Assembly (NCBI GenBank): GCA_958477465.1 | Contig: CAUEFX010000006.1 | Coordinates: 1-64,000 of the forward strand | Direction of reading: 5' to 3' | Length of the DNA stretch: 64,000 bases | From: an uncultured Bacteroides sp. | Lineage (GTDB): Bacteria; Bacteroidota; Bacteroidia; Bacteroidales; Bacteroidaceae | Shown: positions 1 to 8,144 of the stretch, in pieces | Layout of the letters: each line of letters starts with the position of its first letter | How positions within the stretch are numbered: the stretch's first letter is position 1 | Program-made: the position numbers and the translations under genes | Notes under the pieces: model-generated | Seen by the model: only the letters and a program-made list of their open reading frames with translations | What the model was told of the DNA's origin: nothing | Databases searched by the model: none

Positions 1-198
1 ATTTTTTATAACTTGCCACTGTTTATCAGTTAGGTTGGTTGGATAGCTACTCATAACTTATGTCTTGGTAACCATAAAGTTACGAAATAAAATCCAATTA
101 ACCAACTGGTATTCAATGTACTATATAGGAATTTTACAATTCAAAGCAGCTTCTTATTCTCCAATCGGTTAAGTCAAACCGATGAAAATCTATAATAA
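1..198. other. intergenic stretch downstream of glsA
   Basis: AT-rich sequence with no convincing reading frame. A small hairpin (ATCGGTT / AACCGAT at 164-183) lies just beyond the glsA terminator and could belong to a gene outside the window. Nothing else was recognised. Confidence 0.4.
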
Positions 199-239
199 TA
201 AAAAGAGGTTACCACCCTTACCGTAGGGCAGTAACCTCT
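199..239 (-). terminator. glsA: rho-independent terminator of glsA
   Basis: A perfect 9-bp stem (AGAGGTTAC at 204-212, GTAACCTCT at 231-239) encloses a second short CCCT/AGGG pairing. On the minus strand it is followed by a T run (complement of the A run at 200-204). It sits 19 bp past the glsA stop codon. Confidence 0.8.
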
Positions 240-257
240 ACAAAAAAGTCACTGTTA

Positions 258-1220
258 TTATTCAATTACAGTGACTTGCTCGCCGTTGAATATATTTAAC
301 CCCAGTTTGTTCATAATGAATTTAATTGCCAATTGAGCCTTTACGGAGTTACCCGAACCATCCAATGGAGGTGCGAATGCGGAAACTCCCATTACGCCCG
401 GTAATACACCCATCACACCACCGCCTACACCGGTCTTAGCCGGTATGCCGGAAGTGTACATCCAGTCGCCCGTATGTTCATAGAAGCCTACGGAGGCAAT
501 CATCGACGTAATCTTCGGAGTCACTTCGGCATCGAAAACCTGCTTGTTGGTTACTGGATTTACTCCGTGATTGGCTATCGTGCCGGCAGCAACGGACAGC
601 ATCTCTGCTGTAACGCCCAATGAACACTGCCGTGTGTACAGATCGAGCGACATATCCGGATCGTCATAAATCCGATTGTAGTTCTTCAATAACCAGGCAA
701 TCGATCGGTTGTTGAAGTTGGTGGCAGATTCGGATTTGTACAGTTCGTCAATCAACTGCGGAGCATCGCCACAAAGCTCTGTAATATTTTCCACGATCGC
801 ATTCCATTTCTGACCGGCGTCACCGACCGGCTTCACCATGGAACAGGCGGAGATTGCTCCCGCATTTACCAACGGTGTAGAGGGGTGATCGTTTTCCAGA
901 AGGATAGCGATGATAGAGTTGAAGGGCAATCCGGTGGCATCAGCGCCGATCGTATCCAATATTTTCTGGGCGCCGTATTGGCGGAGCACCAGAATTGCCG
1001 TATGGACTTTGGATACCGATTCAATGCCGAAACGGTAATTGTAATCACCTATCGTAATTTTCTGACCGTTCAGCAGGCAGATGCTGATGCCGAACAGGTT
1101 CTTGTCGATGTTGGCAAGGTAGGGGATGTAGTCGGCGTTTTTTCCGTCTGTGTTACCCTTCACCTGCTCGTAAGCCTGTTGCGCCACCTCTTTTATTTGA
1201 GATATAGAAACTTTTTTCAT
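258..1220 (-). CDS. glsA: glutaminase (serine-dependent beta-lactamase-like fold)
   Basis: Hydrolyses L-glutamine to glutamate and ammonia in the cytoplasm. The 320-residue length is normal for the family. The catalytic SxxK is visible as S68-V-S-K71 in GIESVSK, followed by the family stretches HPSTPLVNAGAI and TGVGGGVMGVLPG. The frame extends 14 codons further upstream, but the ATG at 1218-1220 (MKKVSISQ) fits family N-termini and lies after the palindrome at 1239-1340. It is 125 bp downstream of glutamate decarboxylase on the same strand. Ammonia release plus proton-consuming decarboxylation is a known acid-resistance pairing; that the two act together here is inferred from adjacency. Confidence 0.95.
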   Translation of the reverse strand: MKKVSISQIKEVAQQAYEQVKGNTDGKNADYIPYLANIDKNLFGISICLLNGQKITIGDYNYRFGIESVSKVHTAILVLRQYGAQKILDTIGADATGLPFNSIIAILLENDHPSTPLVNAGAISACSMVKPVGDAGQKWNAIVENITELCGDAPQLIDELYKSESATNFNNRSIAWLLKNYNRIYDDPDMSLDLYTRQCSLGVTAEMLSVAAGTIANHGVNPVTNKQVFDAEVTPKITSMIASVGFYEHTGDWMYTSGIPAKTGVGGGVMGVLPGVMGVSAFAPPLDGSGNSVKAQLAIKFIMNKLGLNIFNGEQVTVIE

Positions 1221-1238
1221 AAGATAAAACGTTTTTGG

Positions 1239-1340
1239 ATGAGGGGGTGTCAAAATGAGCAAATCTTAGAATTCATCCTTGCCACAAATGCTTGTAGCAG
1301 AGGTGAATTCTTTGAAAAGGACATTTTGATACCCCCTCAT
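1239..1340. repeat. 102-bp imperfect palindrome between gadB and glsA
   Basis: The two halves pair about one centre (1289/1290) with no gap. The outer arms match at 18 of 20 positions (ATGAGGGGGT at 1239, ACCCCCTCAT ending at 1340), and GAATTC blocks at 1269 and 1305 and GCCACAA/TTGTAGC at the centre all share that centre. In total 37 of 51 positions pair. It lies between two genes of one strand, so it could be a terminator or attenuator after gadB, an RNA-processing hairpin or a small palindromic insertion. Confidence 0.75.
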
Positions 1341-1344
1341 AATT

Positions 1345-2787
1345 TTATTTTTTAACCGCCTGTGGCTTACCAGTATGGTTGAAAACCTTTGTAGCTACCG
1401 GCAAGTTCTTCTCCTGGGCAATACGTGTGGGCGTAGGATAGTCCAGTTTTTCCAATTCGGTGATGGCATTCTTGATGTCGCCCAGCAGCATATCTGCCAT
1501 GTCACGACTGAATCCTTGACGGACAACGATACGCATCACTACGTAATCTTCCAATTTGGAAGGCAAGGTGTAGGCCGGAACCATCCATCCGCCTTGAGCC
1601 AGCTTATCTTGCAAATCATACAGTGTCCATTTGGCGTCTTTAGCATATTCCGGTCTCATGTACCAGATGAACAGCGGGTTCACTACATCTTCAGAGTAGT
1701 TGACGAACGGAGCCATCTTGGCTATTTCACCGTGGAGATATTTGGCGATCATCAATGAGTTGTACTGTACCTCTTTGTATCCCTGGAATCCCAAACGGAT
1801 AAATTGATAGTATTGTCCCAAAATCTGGGCAGCCGGACGGGAGAAGTTCAAACCTACCTGTGTGATGTTGGCACCCAGATAATTTACGCTGAATGACATC
1901 TCTTCGGGGAGATATTCCTTGCCTTTCCAGCAAACCCAACCAAGACCCGGATAAACCAGACCGAATTTATGACCGGAAGTACTGATAGAGAGTACCCATT
2001 TCAAACGGAAGTCCCATTTAATTTCCGGATACAGGAACGGAAGGATAAAACCACCGCTTGCAGCGTCTACATGGATAGGAATGTCGTAGCCGGTTTTGGC
2101 ATTATAAGTATCGAGCGCTTTGTCGAGCGCCTCTACGTCGTCATTCAATCCTGTCCATGTAACGCCCTGGATAGGAACGATGCAGATGGTATTTTCGTCA
2201 CACATCTTCAGTGCCTCTTCCGGATCAAGGGTTGTTTTCTCCAGTGTCAAAGGCACTTCACGCATTTCGATCTGCCACAGTTGGGCGAATTTCTCCCATA
2301 CTACCTGAAAGCCCGTAGAGATAACGAAATTCGGCTTGTCTACGGGTTTGCCTTGTGCCTGACGTTTCTTGCGCCAGCGTAACCATGCTGCAACACCGCC
2401 CAACATACAAGCTTCCGAAGAACCGATAGCCAATGCACCGGTTTTCCAGTCGTCTTTTTCCGGAGTATTCCACAGGTTGGCCATGATGTTGATGCACTTG
2501 CCATTCATTACAGCGATACGGGGATATTCTGTCTCATCGATGTAATTGATGTTGATGGCTTCATTCATCAGTTTGGTAGCATATTCATCCATGTAGGTGG
2601 TGACGAAAGTTGCCAGGTTCAGTCGGGGCTGAGTCTGTGCGAATGTTTCGTCTTTTACCATTTGGTAGGCAATTTCCGGAGTTGTCGGCCCATCAGGTAT
2701 TTTTTCTACCGGAGAAGGTTGCAACATTCTGTTTGAACCAAATACATCAGTCTTGGCATCACCGTTTCTAAAATTTAAATCTTCCAT
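1345..2787 (-). CDS. gadB: glutamate decarboxylase (PLP-dependent)
   Basis: Converts glutamate to GABA and CO2 and consumes a proton, the core of GABA-linked acid resistance. The 480 residues match the family. The PLP-binding lysine is K274 in STSGHKFG, the aspartate pairing with the cofactor nitrogen is D241 in IHVDAASGGF, and the N-terminal segment QMVKDETFAQTQPRLNLATFV is characteristic. The ATG lies about 190 bp from the divergent MFS gene. The glutaminase downstream supplies its substrate. No GABA/glutamate antiporter was recognised next to it, although the divergent MFS and EamA carriers are of unknown specificity. Confidence 0.96.
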   Translation of the reverse strand: MEDLNFRNGDAKTDVFGSNRMLQPSPVEKIPDGPTTPEIAYQMVKDETFAQTQPRLNLATFVTTYMDEYATKLMNEAININYIDETEYPRIAVMNGKCINIMANLWNTPEKDDWKTGALAIGSSEACMLGGVAAWLRWRKKRQAQGKPVDKPNFVISTGFQVVWEKFAQLWQIEMREVPLTLEKTTLDPEEALKMCDENTICIVPIQGVTWTGLNDDVEALDKALDTYNAKTGYDIPIHVDAASGGFILPFLYPEIKWDFRLKWVLSISTSGHKFGLVYPGLGWVCWKGKEYLPEEMSFSVNYLGANITQVGLNFSRPAAQILGQYYQFIRLGFQGYKEVQYNSLMIAKYLHGEIAKMAPFVNYSEDVVNPLFIWYMRPEYAKDAKWTLYDLQDKLAQGGWMVPAYTLPSKLEDYVVMRIVVRQGFSRDMADMLLGDIKNAITELEKLDYPTPTRIAQEKNLPVATKVFNHTGKPQAVKK

Positions 2788-2980
2788 TTTACTATTGTTT
2801 TTAGTTAGGTTTAGGCGATGGGGATTTTCCCCGTCGGATTTCTCACAACAACAGCACCGTTTTTTTTAAGTTTGGCCGTTTTGCATTATTTTGCGTTTAT
2901 TGTACTTCCCGTACAGGATTGAACATTCCGGGCGTCACGTTGTTTTTTTTAAGTCCGAACCTCAAAAAATAGAAGCGAAT

Positions 2981-4213
2981 ATGAGAATACAAACAGGAAG
3001 GGGAACAATTCCTCTTATCACGCTTATCGGCATTTGGTCTATTTCGGCTCTTAATGCTTTGCCCGGTTTAGCCGTTACGCCTATCCTCGGGAAACTGTCT
3101 GTCATCTTTCCTCATTCTACCGAATTAGATGTACAGATGCTTTCATCCTTACCCTCTCTGCTGATTATTCCGTTTATCATTCTGGCGGGAAAACTGACGG
3201 AGAGAGTGAACTTTATCCGCTTATTGCAGGTGGGGCTTGCTATCTTTGCCTTAAGTGGCATTCTTTATTTGTTTGCCGGTAAGATGTGGCAGCTTATCGC
3301 TATCAGCGCCATGCTCGGTGTAGGTTCGGGAATGATCATACCACTCTCTACCGGGCTTATTTCCAAATATTTCGTCGGTCCGTACCGGGTAAAGCAGTTC
3401 GGACTCAGCTCTGCTATTACAAATCTGACGTTGGTGGCGGCTACTGCCGTTACCGGGTATCTGGCGGAAGTGAACTGGCATTTACCGTTTGTGGTTTATC
3501 TGTTTCCTTTGCTATCGCTGGTGCTGTCGGTTTATCTCCAACGCAGCATGATCAGTGAGGAAGGGCGTGCTTCGATTACGAATGATGAAAAAACAGATGC
3601 CGGCACACCGGTCGATCCGGAAGTCGGGAAGTACAAATACGGAGTGAATATCAAGTATCTTTTGCAGGTCATGATGTTCTACGGGTTGGCTACTTATCTG
3701 GCACTTATCGTAACGTTCAATCTTCCTTTTTTAATGGAAGAATATCATTTTTCGAGTGGTGATTCCGGTGTTATGATTTCGCTCTTTTTTCTGGCTATTA
3801 TGGCTCCCGGTCTGTTCTTGAACCGTATTGTGGGGCTTTTCCGTGAGAAAACAACGTTTTATAGTCTGTTGTGTATGGCAGTCGGACTGGCACTGATCTG
3901 GATCTCTCCGAAAGAATGGGTGATAGCTCCGGGATGTATTCTTGTGGGATTGGGATATGGGGTGATACAACCTGTTATATACGATAAAACCACTCATACG
4001 GCAGTAGCGAAGAAGGCGACATTGGCGCTGGCTTTTGTGATGATGATGAATTACCTGGCCATTTTGCTCTGCCCGTTTATTATCGATTTCTTCCAATCGA
4101 CAGTATTCCACATCAAATCCCAACAGTTCGCTTTTGTGTTCAATCTTTGCATCACGTTAGTCGCTTTGGTATGGGCCTATCGAAAACGAAACACTTTCTT
4201 GTTTAAGGGGTGA
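2981..4213 (+). CDS. MFS transporter, substrate unknown
   Basis: A 410-residue membrane protein with about 12 hydrophobic helices, the size and layout of the major facilitator superfamily. The frame runs 30 codons further upstream, but the ATG at 2981 (MRIQTGRGTIPL) begins right before the first membrane helix and is preferred. A GSGMIIPLSTGLI segment and a basic central loop (about residues 190-220) separate the two six-helix halves. The EamA gene starts 34 bp downstream, so the two are probably cotranscribed. The direction of transport cannot be read from the sequence. Confidence 0.85.
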   Translation: MRIQTGRGTIPLITLIGIWSISALNALPGLAVTPILGKLSVIFPHSTELDVQMLSSLPSLLIIPFIILAGKLTERVNFIRLLQVGLAIFALSGILYLFAGKMWQLIAISAMLGVGSGMIIPLSTGLISKYFVGPYRVKQFGLSSAITNLTLVAATAVTGYLAEVNWHLPFVVYLFPLLSLVLSVYLQRSMISEEGRASITNDEKTDAGTPVDPEVGKYKYGVNIKYLLQVMMFYGLATYLALIVTFNLPFLMEEYHFSSGDSGVMISLFFLAIMAPGLFLNRIVGLFREKTTFYSLLCMAVGLALIWISPKEWVIAPGCILVGLGYGVIQPVIYDKTTHTAVAKKATLALAFVMMMNYLAILLCPFIIDFFQSTVFHIKSQQFAFVFNLCITLVALVWAYRKRNTFLFKG

Positions 4214-4247
4214 GGAATAATGTACCAATTATAATAAATTGATAAGA

Positions 4248-5162
4248 ATGAAGAATAAAAAACTGGAAGCCAATCTCAGTATGGCTATATCGAAGGTGTT
4301 TAGCGGGTTGAATATGAATGCCCTTAAATTTCTGCTTCCTCTTTGGATGAGTCCATTGACGGGAGCTACGATTCGTTGCACGTTTGCGGCGGTTGCTTTT
4401 TGGGTAATCGGCTGTTTTTCTACATCGGAAGAAAAAGTAAGCCGAAAAGACAAGGGGTTGTTGTTTCTTTTGGGAGCAGTGGGGCTTTATGGGTTTATGT
4501 TTCTTTATCTGGTAGGCCTTAGCAAGACGACGCCGGTATCGAGTTCTATTTTTACGAGTTTGCAACCGATCTGGGTGTTTCTCATCATGATCTTTTTCTT
4601 TCGTGAGAAAGTTACTGTTCCGAAAATTATCGGTATATCCATTGCTTTGGTGGGTGCCCTTGTCTGTATTCTGACTCAGCAGAGCGATGATCTGGCTTCG
4701 GATGCCTTTACGGGAAATATGCTGTGTCTTTTTAGTTCGGTGGTCTATGCTGTTTATTTGGTAGCGAGCCAACGCATTCTTTCGAAAGTGGGGCCCGTCA
4801 TGATGATGAAATACACTTTCAGTGGTGCGGCTTTTTCCGGTATAATTGTTTCATTGATTACCGGATTTGATGCTCCGGTGTTTTCAATGCCTTTCCATTG
4901 GCTCCCTTTAACGGTATTGACGTTCGTTCTTATTTTCCCAACGACCATCAGTTATATGCTATTGCCGGTCGGACTGAAATATTTGAAGACGACAGTGGTT
5001 GCCATTTATGGTTATCTGATATTGATCGTGGCTACCATAACCTCCTTGATCTTGGGTCAAGACCGTTTTAGCTGGACACAGACCTGTGCTATTCTTTTTA
5101 TTTGTGTCGGGGTTTATCTGGTAGAAGTGGCGGAGAACAAAGATAAGACCGTAACAAAATGA
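4248..5162 (+). CDS. EamA/DMT-family transporter
   Basis: A 304-residue protein with ten hydrophobic helices arranged as two EamA repeats of five (about 10-140 and 155-295), the drug/metabolite transporter topology. Family features visible are the LVGLSKTTPVSSSIFTSLQPIWVF stretch closing the first repeat and TTVVAIYGYLILIVATI in the second. The ATG at 4248 is used; an in-frame TTG lies nine bases earlier. It follows the MFS gene by 34 bp. Family members export amino acids or metabolites, but the substrate here is unknown. Confidence 0.88.
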   Translation: MKNKKLEANLSMAISKVFSGLNMNALKFLLPLWMSPLTGATIRCTFAAVAFWVIGCFSTSEEKVSRKDKGLLFLLGAVGLYGFMFLYLVGLSKTTPVSSSIFTSLQPIWVFLIMIFFFREKVTVPKIIGISIALVGALVCILTQQSDDLASDAFTGNMLCLFSSVVYAVYLVASQRILSKVGPVMMMKYTFSGAAFSGIIVSLITGFDAPVFSMPFHWLPLTVLTFVLIFPTTISYMLLPVGLKYLKTTVVAIYGYLILIVATITSLILGQDRFSWTQTCAILFICVGVYLVEVAENKDKTVTK

Positions 5163-5177
5163 AAGAGTTCGGCGTAA

Positions 5178-5390
5178 TTGTTATCTGTTTTTTCAAATCG
5201 GCCAGGGCAGTGTCTTCCAGATTTTCCACAGCGATGTTCATGCCATGTACTTTCTCGACCGGCACTCGGAAAAGCAAATGGGGAGTATACGGTTGGAATA
5301 CGACAGAGATCATGTCGAATTGCCGGTAGAGATTACATCCATGTAGGTATCAGACTGTCTGTAGATGAAAGTGTGCGGTTGCTCGATGGT
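5178..5390 (-). pseudogene. AraC-family regulator, N-terminal sensor fragment (decayed)
   Basis: The minus strand reads TIEQPHTFIYRQSDTYMDVISTG in one frame (5390 to about 5322) and continues in another as QFDMISVVFQPYTPHLLFRVPVEKVHG and on to LKKQI (about 5321 to 5178). Joined, this resembles the sensor domain of Bacteroides AraC regulators (FxP...LFxxP). One missing base near 5320 restores the frame. Upstream the frame is stopped by TAG, and downstream the homology ends at the EamA gene, so the HTH domain is absent. Family assignment is from motif memory. Confidence 0.6.
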
Positions 5391-5669
5391 GATACCCTAT
5401 CGGTTTGTGTTGGTAGAGTTGTATCGGTCTATTTTCTGTCTTGACTGTAGTTATTGAAGTAAATACAATTGTATGTCCTCCATGCCTGCAATATGTGTGG
5501 TAATTTCCATATTAATCGAATTGACTTTCTTGATAATTTGAGGATTTGTTTAATTGGAACCCCAAAATGAGTTGTAGAGACTCTTCTAAAAGGAATATTT
5601 GAACAGTTTCTGAGCAAATCTTGAAAATATTCTTTCTAAATAGTTGTATTGTATCATAATAATTTTCAT

Positions 5670-5684
5670 ATTTGTCAGACAAAG
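5670..5684. promoter_or_regulatory. probable operator of the FadR-type regulator (autoregulation)
   Basis: TTTGTCAGACAAA (5671-5683) is a palindrome around a single central A. It is 28 bp upstream of the regulator ATG. The same 13-mer occurs inside a longer palindrome before the sialate lyase (8016-8036). GntR/FadR proteins typically bind T-G-T-n-n-n-A-C-A palindromes, which fits. Confidence 0.65.
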
Positions 5685-5711
5685 TAGAACGGACCTTTTT
5701 AATATAAATAT

Positions 5712-6431
5712 ATGGCAGATTTAAAAATAAAGAAGCAAGTACCAACATTGGTTGATCAGGTAGAAGACAGGTTGCTTTCATTTTTTAAAGAGAAAGATTA
5801 TCAAATAGGCGACAAGATCCCTAATGAACTGGAACTGGCTGAAGCATTAGGGGTGGCGCGGAGTGTGTTGCGTGAGGCTCTGAGCCGTTTGAAAATGATG
5901 GGGATAATTGAAAGCCGGACAAAGCGCGGTATGGTGTTGTGCGAACCACGTATTTTGGGGAATCTTAAAAAAGTTATTGACCCTCGTATCTTGAGTGATG
6001 AATCATTGTTTGAGATTTTGGGGGTTAGAATTGCACTGGAGATGGGCATTTGCGGTGAAATATTTGATTATATAACTCCACAGGATATTGCCGAACTTGA
6101 AGAGATCGTAAAAGTGGGCATTATGCTTGGAAACAATACTTATGCGCCTGTCAGTGAATTTACTTTTCATTCCAAGCTTTATGAAATAACCAGAAATAAC
6201 ATGATCATGGAATTTCAGGAAATAGTTCATCCGGTTATGGAATTTGTTAAGAATAAGTATAAAGATCAATTAGAACAGATTAATACGGAGAAAAAGGCCA
6301 AAGGAGAAATCGTGACCCATAAAGATTTGTTGAGGTATCTTAAGAAAGGCGACCGAGAAGGTTATCGGAATGCACTTGAAGCGCATTTCTCAATTTATAA
6401 GATTCTTTTTAACCGACGTTCGGATATGTAA
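5712..6431 (+). CDS. GntR/FadR-family transcriptional regulator of the sialic-acid locus
   Basis: A 239-residue protein with an N-terminal winged helix (about 8-75; SVLREALSRLKMMGIIESR carries the recognition helix and RTKRGMVL the wing) and an all-helical FCD ligand-binding domain (about 85-235). It is the first gene before the Kelch mutarotase, lyase and sialidase. The TTTGTCAGACAAA site 28 bp upstream, shared with the lyase promoter region, indicates autoregulation and control of the catabolic operon. The ligand is inferred to be sialic acid or a breakdown product, by analogy with enterobacterial NanR, which is also FadR-type. Confidence 0.88.
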   Translation: MADLKIKKQVPTLVDQVEDRLLSFFKEKDYQIGDKIPNELELAEALGVARSVLREALSRLKMMGIIESRTKRGMVLCEPRILGNLKKVIDPRILSDESLFEILGVRIALEMGICGEIFDYITPQDIAELEEIVKVGIMLGNNTYAPVSEFTFHSKLYEITRNNMIMEFQEIVHPVMEFVKNKYKDQLEQINTEKKAKGEIVTHKDLLRYLKKGDREGYRNALEAHFSIYKILFNRRSDM

Positions 6432-6540
6432 TGCTTGTATCCCGATGAAATTGGGAAAACGGACCGAAGATCGGTTCAAAATAAGCTGATGAGAATCTTG
6501 AAAAGGAAAATTTAAACAGGCTCTTAATTTAATATATGTG

Positions 6541-7641
6541 ATGATGAAAAGAAGTATTATTTCTTTGTTTTGCTTATTATGGATGTTGAATGCAGTGGTG
6601 TATTCTAAGGAGTCTTATCGTGAGAAACCAAATCAGGGGGAGATTTCTTGGGATAATAGCTTGTCGCTTCCTGGCAAGGATGGAAAGCAGTCTTTAGGGT
6701 TTGCCGGTTCTTTTTCAGGATTCATAGGCGAGTATTTAGTGATAGCCGGAGGAGCTAATTTCCCGGATAATCCTCCTTGGAAAGAGGGTAAAAAGCATTG
6801 GTGGCAAACTCTATATTATAAAGATATAACGGATGAACATGCCCGTTGGAGAGTATGTGATGATGCTTTACCCCGTCCGTTAGGATATGGCATTACTATC
6901 CAGTTGCCGGAAGGGCTCTTGTGCATTGGAGGGTGTGATGAGCACCGGTGTTATGCGGATGTCTTTCTTATTAGTATAGAAAATGGCCGTCCTGTTGTCT
7001 GTGACAACTGGCCGTCTCTGCCTGTTCCATTAGCTAATGCGACGGGAGTATTGCTGGGCAATAGTATTTATGTTGCCGGCGGTCAGGAATGTATGGAAAA
7101 GCAGGAGGCGACAGCGCATTTCTATAGACTTGATCTTGATAATTTGGAAAAAGGGTGGCAGACTCTGGCAACCTGGCCGGGGGCGCCACGGGGATATGCA
7201 GTGAGCGTGGCGCAATATAATGGAGACGACCTCTGCTTTTATCTTTTCAGTGGACGCAATTATAAAGCTGACGGATGGGTAGAGGTTTTGAAGGATGGTT
7301 ATGTATATATACCCAGATTGGCTCGTTGGGAATCTGTCAAAGGAGAATTCCCGGTGATGGCAGGAACGGCAATTGCGGTTGGCACCGATGAAATTTGTTT
7401 TTTGGGTGGAGTACCTTTGTTACTACCTACTTCTGAAGATCATCCGGGGTTTGATAATACAGTTAGATCGTACAATGTCACGAAGCAGGTATTCGTAAAG
7501 GAAGAAATGGTTCCTTTCGATATACCTGTTACCACTACTGTGGCAAAAAAAGATAATGTGTTTTATATATGTAGCGGAGAGGTAAAGCCGGGTATCCGTA
7601 CACCTAAATTACTTCGTGGAGAGTATCGGTTGGTGAAATAA
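6541..7641 (+). CDS. secreted Kelch-repeat mutarotase (N-acetylneuraminate epimerase-like, cyclically permuted)
   Basis: A 366-residue protein with a signal peptide (cleavage near VVYSKE) and a six-bladed beta-propeller of Kelch repeats; GG turns are visible in VIAGGANFPDN, LCIGGCDEH, YVAGGQECMEK and FLGGVPLL. This matches the permuted YjhT/NanM mutarotases that convert alpha- to beta-N-acetylneuraminate and often sit in sialic-acid clusters. It lies 109 bp after the FadR-type regulator and is closed by a terminator at 7664. GTG at 6538 or ATG at 6544 are alternative starts. Activity on sialic acid is inferred from family and context. Confidence 0.85.
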   Translation: MMKRSIISLFCLLWMLNAVVYSKESYREKPNQGEISWDNSLSLPGKDGKQSLGFAGSFSGFIGEYLVIAGGANFPDNPPWKEGKKHWWQTLYYKDITDEHARWRVCDDALPRPLGYGITIQLPEGLLCIGGCDEHRCYADVFLISIENGRPVVCDNWPSLPVPLANATGVLLGNSIYVAGGQECMEKQEATAHFYRLDLDNLEKGWQTLATWPGAPRGYAVSVAQYNGDDLCFYLFSGRNYKADGWVEVLKDGYVYIPRLARWESVKGEFPVMAGTAIAVGTDEICFLGGVPLLLPTSEDHPGFDNTVRSYNVTKQVFVKEEMVPFDIPVTTTVAKKDNVFYICSGEVKPGIRTPKLLRGEYRLVK

Positions 7642-7663
7642 GAATATCTATATAGGGGAGAGA

Positions 7664-7701
7664 GGGGAATAGTGAGTCACATTGTTCATTATTCCCTTTT
7701 T
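7664..7701 (+). terminator. rho-independent terminator after the Kelch mutarotase
   Basis: GGGAATAGTGA (7665-7675) pairs with TCATTATTCCC (7686-7696) with one G-T wobble and is followed by TTTTT. It lies 23 bp past the stop codon and separates the mutarotase from the lyase operon. Confidence 0.75.
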
Positions 7702-8015
7702 CCCTTTCAGTTCGTATTGAATGGGAGTCATTACTATAATATCTCCTTAATAAAAAATCTTCCGTTCTTATATCTATCTTCTCGATTTACTAAAAGGTTT
7801 TTGGCATCTTCAATACTGATGATGCGAAGATTGCTAAATCAACTGTCCGAATTTGTGATTTGTTTTTTAGATATTCATATTCATTCCCAACACGGATTTT
7901 CTGTGAGTTCAAGTATGACTACAAGTACGAGAAAATATGTTTTGCAACATCATATTCATTTTTCTTCTTTAATTTTTTTTGTAGAAACTAAATTTATATC
8001 TATACTTGCACAAAT

Positions 8016-8036
8016 ATTATTTGTCAGACAAATAAT
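8016..8036. promoter_or_regulatory. 21-bp palindromic operator before the sialate lyase operon
   Basis: Ten bases on each side of the central A at 8026 are perfectly complementary (core TTGTCAGACAA). The central 13 bp are identical to the site upstream of the FadR-type regulator at 5671-5683. It lies 108 bp upstream of the lyase ATG. Probable repressor site for the lyase-sialidase-transporter-SusCD operon. Confidence 0.7.
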
Positions 8037-8144
8037 ACTAAATATAAAAGCTTAAATGAGGATAGAGTCCGACTGTTTAATGAATAGATCTCAATTGTAA
8101 GATATAAAGTTAACCGTATTTATAAACTAATAAAATTTAATAAG

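Larger units (their letters stand above)
7642..8144. other. intergenic control region between the mutarotase and the lyase operon
   Basis: About 500 bp without a credible gene. A frame on the plus strand (7672-8055) lacks protein-like composition. It holds the mutarotase terminator, a long AT-rich stretch and the 21-bp palindromic operator at 8016-8036. The lyase promoter should lie near the operator, but no good -7/-33 pair was identified. Confidence 0.6.

Noticed and set aside
204..239. GTTAC...GTAAC as a site-specific inversion site
   Set aside because: The spacing between the halves is too large for the known Bacteroides Mpi site, and the sequence is explained as the glsA terminator.
885..1355. 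156-codon plus-strand frame over glsA
   Set aside because: Covers the antisense of a conserved glutaminase and the palindrome; no family features.
7672..8055. 127-codon open frame in the spacer before the lyase operon
   Set aside because: Composition follows AT-rich non-coding DNA, it begins inside the terminator hairpin and it overlaps the probable operator; no domain is recognisable.
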